DNA of 64,000 bases, taken from NCBI GenBank assembly GCA_002205965.3, contig NADL03000005.1, positions 558,001 to 622,000 of the forward strand. The letters are read 5' to 3'. The notes under the pieces are model-generated. The model was given only the letters and a program-made list of their open reading frames with translations. It searched no databases and was not told the DNA's origin. The translations under genes and the position numbers were made by a program. The DNA comes from Kappaphycus alvarezii. Lineage: Eukaryota > Rhodophyta > Florideophyceae > Gigartinales > Solieriaceae. Positions 10,396-18,776 of this stretch are shown in pieces (position 1 is the stretch's first letter; each line of letters starts with the position of its first letter).

Positions 10396-10990
10396 AACCC
10401 TAGTTCACCAAAGTCAGATTCAATAATTGCAATGTCACTGCAGTTTGGTCTGTGAAGATACTCCTGTCGTAAACCCTCGATTATTAAAGAGCAGAAGAAC
10501 TTCATAGATTGTAGAATAAGTGCCCCGGACATTCTAAAATAGTCTACCAAGTTTTCAGCTGCTGCTCCAGGACTGAACATTCGCAGCGCAGCGCAAAGCT
10601 TAGATCAGTGGTGGAGCTTGGAAGTCCACAGCAGTCATTTGCTTCAATAAAGAATTAATCGAGGCTACAAACGGTAGCTCGTATTCGCTCATAGATACTT
10701 CTGAAACAGTAAAGCGCCTTTCAAATTCTGAAGATGTGAATATTGGCTCCTCTGGACCTGAACGCCTGAAATAGTCTTCATCTAGTTTCTTTGCCCCTCA
10801 ACACGACCTATGTTTCTATTACCCCTTTTGCCGTGTCTCGATCCAGAGAAGCGTCTCTTCACGTGATAGCTAATGGTGCCAAGAAGCGTCTCTTCTTGGC
10901 ACCATTAGCTATCACGTTGGCGGCGGCAAGTAAGACGCAAGAAACGGAAGTAATTGCATCATCCGACGATGAAGTCCAAGTCTCCTCCAT
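10396..10990 (-). mobile_element. PIF/Harbinger (Plant_tran-like) transposase, N-terminal half
   Basis: On the - strand, a frame from an ATG at 10990 starts MEETWTSSSDDA and leads to KKRRF, followed by SGSRHGKRGNRNIGRVEGQ, the conserved GGS.PGK..N opening seen in these transposases. Next come DEDYFRRSGPEEPIFTSSEF, ALRMFSPGAAAENLVDYFRM and ILQSMKFFCSLI...EYLHRP. The last two match the sAD.vDEY.RmsEsT...L..Fc.avi...g.eYLR.P region of Plant_tran (PF04827) proteins. The fragment ends at the junction near 10395, before the DDE core. It has at least one stop and a 35-bp palindromic insertion (see 10861-10917) that shifts the frame. The flanks show no convincing TIRs. Confidence 0.6.
10861..10917. 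repeat. Perfect hairpin: 26-bp arms, 5-bp loop
   Basis: The left arm (10861-10886), CGTCT loop (10887-10891) and right arm (10892-10917) form an exact inverted repeat. A short word, AGAAGCGTCTCTTC, occurs at 10847-10860 and again at 10882-10895. On the - strand the transposase frame reads correctly up to KKRRF before the hairpin and resumes with SGSRHGKR after it. The duplicated inverted arm is therefore an insertion of about 35 bp, best explained by a strand-switching replication error at a quasi-palindrome. Confidence 0.85.
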
Positions 10991-11268
10991 GGCTGCCAGC
11001 ACTCTGTCTTCACATCTCTCTCGTTTTGGGATGAATGTCCCATTAGGTATACCTCGCGCAAAACCGATCCCGAAACTTGCGGACTTTACGGCACCAATCA
11101 GAACGTGACAATTGGGGAAAAAAAATTAGGTTTGGGCAAGCGGCCAGCCTTGCCCTTAATATGATTAATCAATAGACTAGAGGGAAGGGGGGAAATAGGG
11201 GGTTGTCTTTATTACGAGGTACATCCGGTTAGATCTTAACCGTATAGTTAGGACGTGCGCAGTCCTCA

Positions 11269-11320
11269 GGGCCGGTTTATGAATCTTTGAAACGTGAAAC
11301 ATTGAAAAATGAAAAGCAAG
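11269..11320 (+). repeat. Left terminal inverted repeat of H1
   Basis: GGGCCGGTTTATGA at the tip is identical to the reverse complement of the right tip. Further in, both ends share GAAAC and TGAAAAA-type blocks with small gaps. Confidence 0.85.
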
Positions 11321-11499
11321 GAGCAAATCCCCACAGTCCACCTGGCCACGTGCGTTTCAGCCTTTCAACACTTGACCGGGAAATTCCGAATTACCCGGTC
11401 ACGTCTTTAAACGAGAAACGAGGCAAGTCGGCAAACATGAACACCTTTTCCACGAAGAAAGCTGTCGTTCCAACTCTCCACACAAATGTTTGCCCGTAT

Positions 11500-12036
11500 C
11501 GAAGTTCGTTTTCGCGTCTTCACCCCATCAACACCAGTTATAGTGCCCATCTCCAACAATCGAGCCACTCCACTCCCGTCCGAGTCCCATCTACAGCAAT
11601 CCATTGCAACTCCTACCCGACTTCTGTCTCCACCACACTTTATCAACATCTTCAACCTTTGACACGAATCTCCAGCGACTCTTGTCCAACAATCCCACAC
11701 TTTGACCCTCGTTCCAACAATTCGGCTCCAACGATCCCCGCCCCATCGACTCCCGTCACTGCCCACTCGTCCCTAGAGTCCTCCCGACGAGTCACTCACG
11801 TCGTTACCAACTTGTCCTGAGCAACCCTCGCCGAATCCCAATCTCGTCACTATCCACTCGTTTCCAACAATCGCTCTCACCCCCGACTCAAATTAACGCC
11901 GACTTGTTTCCAAAAAAACATCCCACTGCCGACTATTTTCACCCTCAAATCGGTTATAACAACCGCTCTCACCTCCACTCACATCACCGCCAACTCGATT
12001 CCAACAAGCATACCCCCACTCCGCCTATATTTTCGT
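11500..12036 (+). repeat. Subterminal imperfect tandem repeats in H1
   Basis: This is a pyrimidine-rich stretch in which phrases such as TCCAACAATC and ACTCCCGTC recur about every 30-60 bp with much variation. A 177-codon open frame across 11287-11820 translates these repeats and is not called as a gene. In Harbinger and other cut-and-paste elements such repeats often bind transposase; that role here is an inference. Confidence 0.5.
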
Positions 12037-12038
12037 TT

Positions 12039-13440
12039 ATGGAAATCTCACAAATGGACGATAATGGGGTCGATGATAGTGTGGAGACTAATAACAGTGA
12101 CGCAAGAGTTGCTCATGTTTTCTCTTTTGGGGGCCCACGGCTGCAACCGATAGAGCAGAGTGCAGCTGTTGTACAATCTCAAGCACAAAGTGGTGCAGAG
12201 GTGCTACATAATGATGGAGAGATAGACCCGCGGAGGGTGGTCCCTGCGGACTTGGAATCGGCGAAGTCAGTGGTCAAGAAATCAACGCTGAGCAACACAT
12301 TATGCAAAGAAATACTGAGTGCTCTGAAAGTAACCGGGGCGAGAACCGCAAAGTTTCCAACAAAAGCGGATATAATTGCTGCTAAACTCACGCAAAGAAG
12401 GTTTTATCTAAACGAAGCTCTATCACTTGTGGACTATAAGAGGTGTGGGAGGAGGGAAGCTCCACCAATTTGGAGTGCATAAAGCCTACTACTGTGAGGT
12501 GGTTAGACTGACGAATGGAGATGAGACTATACAGTGGCTAAAGGGAGATTGTCCCATTTTTGATAATGGGAATGTCAAAATAGGGCAGCCGGCTTTTTCA
12601 ATGGAGATGACTCAGTTTGCGTTCGAGAACCGGAATTTGAAGCTTCCGAGTACTGTAGATTGCTACACTTCCTTGCAGATGCTCGCATGACAGTAGCCAG
12701 ATCGCAACTTATGGAGCCATTGTCAAGGGAAGAGCTAGACACAACAATTATTGATCCTTGACAGGACACATCTCTACTCTCTACAACGACAATTCATTTA
12801 ATCCGGAACGAATAGATACACTAAGCGGTGGTATTACAGAGAGTGATTTGGAGGGTCTTGACCCGACTCGCTGTCTGCATCAACGAGAGGGAGGGCTTCT
12901 AAAAAGGAAGTTCGGGGAATTTAAGAGCCTGTATGGCACATGCTTGTGCAAATTCGAGGCGAGTGGCAACGGAGACAGCGAGTCTTTTGTGCACTTTAGT
13001 GGGGCAAATCTTACATTTTATACGCGCATTGCTTTTTAAGCGCTTTCCAGTACTGACTCCACTAGCAACTAGGGCTATACAAAGAGATGCGCAGAGGGAG
13101 GAGGGAGTAGGGCTCGGGGTACGCCCCTCGCAGGACGCAAGCCAGTCCAATAAGAGACACAAACCGGGGCGTCAAGAAATCAGTATAGTCGGATGGATGC
13201 TTTGTCATCGGTTCTTAAACCGATTACCCAGGAAACAGCTAAACAAACGGAAGAAGCAGAAAGAGACAGGGCGAGGTTTGAGGGCAGACTCAGTGGTAAA
13301 TCGTTTCAATCTTTATTATCTGCAGTGAAGAAACATACGAAATGCTTATCCTAGCCGAAAATGGCGAGAAAAGGAAGACGTATACTGATATTCTAGCCAG
13401 TTTGTATGGAAACATCAGAAAGACAGCTTTATAGCGTTTG
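12039..13440 (+). pseudogene. H1 accessory (Myb/trihelix-like) protein, frameshifted
   Basis: The reading starts at ATG 12039 (MEISQMDDNGVDDS, acidic) and contains SNTLCKEILSALKVTGARTA. It changes frame near 12430 and again near 12690, and later blocks include LDPTRCLHQREGGLLKRKFG and CKFEASGNGDSESFVHF (12850-13000), a pattern typical of the second ORF of protist Harbinger elements. The C-terminal block (13193-13330) is helical and charged (ETAKQTEEAERDRARFEG), probably a coiled coil. In this superfamily the second ORF supplies a Myb-like DNA-binding partner that helps the transposase reach the TIRs; I infer the same here. It converges with the transposase gene. At least three frame changes and one stop are visible. 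Confidence 0.6.
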
Positions 13441-13449
13441 CTAGGATTC

Positions 13450-14640
13450 TATAACACGGTAATGTCTCGGACGAATAAAACCAAGTTGCTGAAGTCGGAG
13501 TGCAGCTCTCTCACGCGAAGAGGACTGTTATCTGGAACCGTTTCGGTTCCTTTCAAAATATCGCTCTGTGTGCCGATTGTTCTGTAAATGTACCACAGGA
13601 TTCCCCTCGATCGCATTCTCTTCGGCCAGTTCCGACACAACAAAAACCTCATTAGCGGAGTAATCAATGATAAAGTTATGTAATTTGCATGCCACTAAAA
13701 TAATCAGAGTATCTTTGGCTAAACTGAAGCGCAGTGGTGACCATACCAAACCGCATCACTAAAATTCCAAACGCTTGTTCTACAGCAATACGACATGAGG
13801 ACAAGTAATAGTTGAACGAATCTTTCATTTGTGTGAGACTAAGTCCACTGAATGGAGTCATAATATGCCGTCCATTCCTGTAGGAGTCATCAGCTGCAAT
13901 TGTAGCCCAATCAGGTAATGTGTTCGACATTAAAAGCTCATGCAGTTTAGTAGACTGAAAGGGCATCGAGTCATGAGTAGATCCAGCGTGCTTCGCAGAA
14001 ACAAACAGAAATTTGTAGTTTGCTGCAACAGCAGCCTGGACGCACACAGCAAAAAATCCTTTTCGGTTATAGTACTTCCTTGGGTCTGGAGTATCTGAAA
14101 GTTTCGGCTGTCGGATTGCAATGGATATACCATCTAATGATGCTATAATGCCGTACAATGGCTCTTCCTGCCTTGAAAAAATCTGTTTGCCTCTACTTTG
14201 CAGGACTCTTCAGTTTGAGGAAACAAAATAGGGTACAGTGTAGTGTTCAGAGCATGAAGCGTTTGATTGAAAATATGGTATGTTGTCGTTTTTCCGATGC
14301 AGTAGGGCCAACCAATATCCAAATAACTTGCTCCTGCATGTATTCGAGTGTGACACACATCATTACTTCAACTGTAACCGTTGATGCTTTGTCCGAAGTT
14401 CGAATTTTTCGGCGTGATAGGAGCGGCGAAACTAAACAACAAAGTCTTCTGAACTCTTGCGTTGATACTCGGTACATTCGCCTGAAGTGATTCTCTCCAA
14501 TAGAATTGACGTGTGTCTCAAGTCGAATTTCTCGCGGTTTCGTATTGTCTTGTTCTTTCGACCATCTTGTGCGTTAATTGCTGCATGTAGTGTTGATACC
14601 ACTGTTGCCACCGTCAGTGCTAAAACGAGTTTCACTTCTG
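13450..14640 (-). pseudogene. H1 PIF/Harbinger transposase (DDE_Tnp_4-like), frameshifted
   Basis: The gene is read on - from about 14640. The N-terminal part has REKFDLRHTSILLERI and YRVSTQEFRRLCCLVSPLLS, then, in other frames, GASYLDIGWPYCIGKTTTYH and FPQTEESCKVEANRFF. From 14158 a 160-residue open frame carries the catalytic core: D9 in IASLDGI, KYYNRKGFFAVCVQAA, HAGSTHDS, D90/D91 in AADDSY, and E127 in RIAVEQAFGILVMRFG. These form the DDE triad of PIF/Harbinger transposases. The C-terminal part (13680-13500) has ILVACKLHNFIIDY, which matches the family's LHNF motif. About three frame changes separate these blocks, so the protein cannot be made from this copy although the triad is preserved. 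Confidence 0.85.
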
Positions 14641-14759
14641 TGGTTTCCTGCTTTATTGAGGCTTCTATTCAAAAGCCGCAGTCTGTGCTTAGCAGCGAGA
14701 GGGTTAATATTGAGAAGGGGGAGGTTTGTTGATCGTAGTGTCATCGTACGGCTGATTAT

Positions 14760-14825
14760 GTTCAGATGGAGAGTCTCGCGATGTTCATTGATGTTCAGAT
14801 GGGAAGTCTCGCGATGCTCATTGCA
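14760..14825 (+). repeat. Tandem duplication, 2 x 33 bp, in H1
   Basis: The units at 14760-14792 and 14793-14825 both begin GTTCAGATGG and contain AGTCTCGCGATG, with a few substitutions. They lie between the transposase start and the right TIR, a place where transposase-binding repeats are expected. Confidence 0.75.
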
Positions 14826-14984
14826 CTCACGACTCGTTTTTCGTCCCATAAGCGGTGAGTGTAAGGAACACTAGTGGAATGTAATGGACGAGATCACGTC
14901 GTGTTATTCCACTGTTTCATCTTTAATTTTTTCAAAGGTCTCATGAACAGGATTCCGCGATTGAAACTTTGAAAAAGGTATGAT

Positions 14985-15037
14985 ATGAAGTTTCATTTTT
15001 TCATTTTTTCAGAGTTCAATTACTCATAAACCGGCCC
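14985..15037 (-). repeat. Right terminal inverted repeat of H1
   Basis: It ends CATAAACCGGCCC, the reverse complement of the left tip, and is followed by the TCA target duplication at 15038-15040. Confidence 0.85.
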
Positions 15038-15304
15038 TCAGCAGACACTGAATGCATTAAACTTCTTTTGAGATGTATGGATTAGCTGGAACACGATAGA
15101 TACTCAATAAAGGTTTCTTCAGTCTTGGAGTTGCAAATCTGAATGTCATACTAAATACATATACCGATGGTCGAAGCAATGTACAAATCATTGCTGTCGA
15201 ATGCTAGCACCAGCAACAGTCTTAGAAGAAGTTTACTGCATTCAATATCTACAGGGGACTGGAACCAGAAAGTCGATGGGCTGCCAGTCAGTAGACAAGC
15301 AGCG

Positions 15305-16100
15305 TTAGAAGTTACTGCCAACGCAGAGTGTGACTAGGGAATTGCGATGTGCAGGGCCACAAAAATGACTAGCTTGGGAGGGTGAGGCAAAAATCTGCAT
15401 GTTGCGGGCTACGACCAATCGCTGAAGCTGCACACGTGGACCAAATGGCATAGCTGAGCTCTTGATAAAGCCAAAATAACACCTTCGCCTTAGAGCTGCC
15501 GATACGGCCGCGATGGCAGCCGCATACTCATCGAACACCTTGGATGTGGTCTCCGACGGGCATCCCAGGGAACCAAAGGCTAGCGGAACAAACTGCCAGC
15601 CGAGTTGCGGGCGTCCAGGTGAAGCATGGCCAGGAATGGCGGCGATTTTGGTCGCGAAGTCCCTCAGTTTCCGTCGTTTCGCCGCATTGGCGTCAGCGGG
15701 CGCTTCCCGGCTCCCTTGGATAGGAAGCACTGTTGGAAAGGTGAGGAGACTGTGATGTCATATGCAACCGGGAGAGGGGGCGTATGGTTTTCCGGAGAGG
15801 TAGTCGGGTGGACGAATATGTCGGGAGGTCGGGCGTCCAGTCCGGGAAGTAAATACGGCTTCGTAGTGGACGCCAGCTCCAGCGGCTCTGAACAGGTCTT
15901 TGCCGGGCACTTTGCCACTGCTTCTTGGCGTCTTCCAACCGAGACCTTGTCACACAGACCAGGCGCATGGTCGCCGAGGTGGCCCATAGGCGTCTTGCAT
16001 TCCGCGCGAAGGAGCGGGGAAGTTTCGTCGAAGTCGGAACTCCAAGTGGCGACGCATCATCACCGACCACATGTGATCGTATATGTGGGTGACGTACATA
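15305..16100 (-). mobile_element. Non-LTR retrotransposon family B, copy 1 (3' end, RLE domain)
   Basis: On the - strand, starting near 16100, one frame reads CKTPMGHLGDHAPGLC, the CCHC-type finger. It is followed by DARPPDIFVHPTTSPENH and LPVAYDITVSSPF, the PD...D-V motif of a restriction-like endonuclease. Then come KRRKLRDFATKIAAIPGH, GWQFVPLAFGSLGCPSE and a C-terminal tail ending near 15305. The same order is found in copies 2 and 3 at 23.4 and 24.3 kb. The copy is 5'-truncated and shows at least one frame change. The + strand frames over this interval are shadows. Confidence 0.75.
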
Positions 16101-16204
16101 GGTTTGATAGAACGCAGTACAGTAAGATCGGATTCAGCGCTCAAAGTACTGTGCGTTACTGGAAGTCTAATCACCACCGACCTCCGCCTCTCCCGACTTG
16201 AAGC

Positions 16205-17288
16205 GAACATATCCACCTTGATGAATTTGTGCAGAACTACCGCGACGACCTCAACGACCTGCGCCACGCAGTTTACTCTACACGAAGTCACTCTCCAGAA
16301 CACGTCGAATTTGCAGCAACTCAACACCAAATTCGACGCCCAGAGCGCCGCCCTTCAGGAGCAACTTCATCGCCAAGCAAATGAAACCAAGGCCCTTATG
16401 AAGGCCTCCCAGAAAGGTTATTGTCCCACATCACTGCGTCCGTAGCCGCTCTCAAGCCGGCAGCAGCAGACGTTCAAGAAACCCCCCACCAAACCTCACC
16501 AACGTCACCTCATACTCCAGAGACGGAACCATGACACTACCCCCAACCCCACCGTGGCTCAGGAACCGCGCCCACATCGTGTAGATCGATCTCAAAGAAT
16601 GTCTAAACGACCGTCCTGGAACACCGCTCCCGACGACAATGGCCTCAGCCTATTTATGGATTTCGAAGCGAGACCGCATCTCCACCCTAAAGGAGGCACT
16701 TCAAAACTCCGTACTCAGAAGCGACCCTCGTCTTCTCCGGAATTATTCCCAACTTGGGGGCCCACACACTGGCATAGTCCAAATCGTTTTGCAACCGGGA
16801 AGTACTCCCGGTCCTCCAAAAGATGGCCAGCGCCAACTCCGTCGCCTTCCTCTACCATACCACCCGTTTTACTTACCCTCCATGACAACAGCGAAGGCCG
16901 CGATAGGAACACTGCCCTCCTGCACCACCTGGCTGCCGTCAGAGCTTCATGGATCCACAGTGCAGAGCGCTCCATCAACGTCAGCACTCAACATCACTTC
17001 CGCATGCTGCTCACGAAATTGGAAGCGGCTGTACTCTCCAGTACTCAAGAGTCCATCACACACACACCAATGCCTCCCCAGCACCCCCGCCCACATAGCC
17101 CAAACAACATGCATCCCCCGTCAAACTTCCCCATTCAACACCCAGCCACGCGATCATCGGAACACCCACCCCCACACAAGAAGAGACACCAGGACCCCCC
17201 ACAGAACACCGATCCCGATACCGCCATGCTCCTTAACCAAGACGCCTCTCCCATAATGGACTCGTTGGTCCCCGGAATTACAAATTAG
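16205..17288 (+). other. Possible ORF1 of the APE-type LINE (coiled coil, then Pro-rich)
   Basis: Frames on + give a heptad-like helical stretch (NLQQLNTKFDAQSAALQEQL) at about 16300-16370. A very Pro/Thr/His/Ser-rich, cytosine-rich region open in two frames to 17256 and 17288 follows. A coiled coil upstream of a basic, Pro-rich region is what a LINE ORF1 protein may look like, and this block shares the strong C-over-G strand bias of the ORF2 region at 18.8-21.6 kb. No CCHC knuckle or RRM is visible, and about 1.5 kb separate it from ORF2. The assignment is tentative. Confidence 0.3.
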
Positions 17289-17736
17289 GGTAGTGTTAGG
17301 GATAAATCAGCAGGGGAAGAGATCCTCAGAACCAATTTCCCCAAGAAGGAGGTGTTGCAAAGCGACAGAAGTGCTACCGTGGTATAGTTGAACGAACGAA
17401 AAGGAGTGGATAGGAAAGACAGTTGAATGGGCTACAAGCAAGTATGGAAGGGGCAGGTCTACCACCTATGCTTAGTGACTAGGGTAAAATAAATGTTTCT
17501 TGGGTCTGAAGTTGACTCTCAACCTCCTAACTGTTTGGGACTGGGCTTAAAGTTGTCTGCCAACTTGCTTGACCTCTCCATGAGGAAGCGGTTTACTCAG
17601 CTTATATAGTCTTTTGGCTACCCCTAAAGTCCGAACAAAACTACAGAAGGTACCAGGAAATGCGCAGAAACAATTTGTGCGGATGACATACTCTAAACAG
17701 AAGATACTTAAGAAACTAACAATCAATGAGGTCCTC
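17289..17736. other. No recognisable gene
   Basis: This is an unassigned spacer, purine-rich on + up to about 17480 and AT-rich after that. Only a 66-codon - strand frame is present, with no known motif. Confidence 0.5.
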
Positions 17737-18201
17737 TTATTTCCCATTCTCTAAATCAGATCCAAACAACTCCTCTAAAATATCCATGCTGTCCAAGCAG
17801 TCCCCACAAATATCTGCGAATGGCTCACAGCTCTCTATTCCCTCCTGGGAGATATCTAAACTACTAAAGATATCTCCATCCGGTTCCAGCGTCGGCACCA
17901 CTTGATCCATACTCTCCAGTCCAGGCCCCACCAGTACAACACTTTCCATGCCCCTATTTCCCTCATCCAACTCGTCCTCGTCCTCGTCATCCTCGTCATC
18001 CTCGTCATCCTCATCCTCCTCTTCAACCTCATCCTCCCCGTCCTCCTCGTTATTAACCTCATAGACCAATCCAGGGGCTACCCACTCCTCAAAGGTCTCC
18101 CCAGCTCCCTCCTCGATGTCCCACTCCTGACCCTCAGGTACCTCCTCGGCCTCATCCTCGACGAAGAGCTTGCGGACGAACTCTATTATTCTTCTTTAGT
18201 C
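17737..18201 (-). CDS. Hypothetical acidic protein, at least 110 aa, no clear start
   Basis: A - strand frame is open from about 18201 to a stop at 17737. It contains RRIIEFVRKLFVEDEAEEVP, EWDIEEGAGETFEEWVAP, then a run of Glu and Asp encoded by short CTCGTCATC-type repeats (on +, 17970-18030), and a C-terminal part rich in Asp, Ser and Leu (LDSMDILEELFGSDLENG). No ATG lies near the beginning. It may be the last exon of a spliced gene, part of a transposable element, or a remnant. I do not recognise a family; an acidic tail of this sort is common in nuclear proteins and proves nothing alone. Confidence 0.35.
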
Positions 18202-18215
18202 TGCCGTCGCAGGTA

Positions 18216-18776
18216 GTCGTCTGCATCCGTCGGGCCATATAATGCGAGCGCAAGGCCGTTTAAGGGGCGAGAGGGGCGGTTTTTGGTGATGGGGCGGAGG
18301 GGCGAAGGTTGTTCATTTTGGTTGTAAATGACTGAGGATAGAGGATGTTTTGGGTGTGTGGGGGAGAGGGGTGATGAGTAAAATGATCAGGGACGTTTGA
18401 AACTTGGAATAAAGAGGTTTAAATAGGCTCCCGGGGCAGGTTCTATCGATTAGGAATAGGTAAAATAAATCTGCAAGGGATTTTTGTAGTAGTGAATTTG
18501 CGCCCTTTTTCTCAAAAAAGTGAATTTGGAGGAGGAGGTAAGCAAAAAGGGAAAAAGAACTTGATTCGGGGTCGATTCAGAGGGGTAGATACAGTATAAA
18601 ATATCTAGATAAAATGGAAGTAGATTTGGAGAGGACCGCGGTAATGATAAGCGAGGTTCAGGGAGGACGAGGAAGGACCGGAACTACAAGCAAATTTGGA
18701 CAAGGAGAGGTAGTACAGTAAACCATAGGCCTGTAGATGACGGCGACAAAAAAATCTGCGCCTAACAGGTAGCTCA
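18216..18776. other. No recognisable gene; G-rich stretch
   Basis: The + strand turns G-rich (GGGGCGAGAGGGGCGG and similar at 18260-18380), the reverse of the C-rich flanks. No coding signal was seen. Confidence 0.5.

Larger units (their letters stand above)
11269..15037. mobile_element. PIF/Harbinger transposon H1, end to end
   Basis: The element is 3769 bp. It starts GGGCCGGTTTATGA (11269-11282), and the right end carries the exact reverse complement finishing at 15037. The similarity extends imperfectly for about 50 bp inward. The 3-bp word TCA flanks both ends (11266-11268 and 15038-15040), fitting the 3-bp target duplication of this superfamily, although TWA is the more usual choice. 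Inside are an accessory ORF on + and a transposase on -, which converge, plus subterminal repeats. The two-ORF layout is the family norm. Both ORFs carry frame changes, so the copy looks non-autonomous. Confidence 0.85.

Noticed and set aside
11287-11820. 177-codon + strand frame
   Set aside because: It translates the pyrimidine-rich subterminal repeats of H1. It is Ser/Thr/Pro low complexity with no motif, and the antisense frame is open as well.
15626-16201. 191-codon + strand frame
   Set aside because: It is a shadow of the family B LINE endonuclease domain, which is on the - strand.
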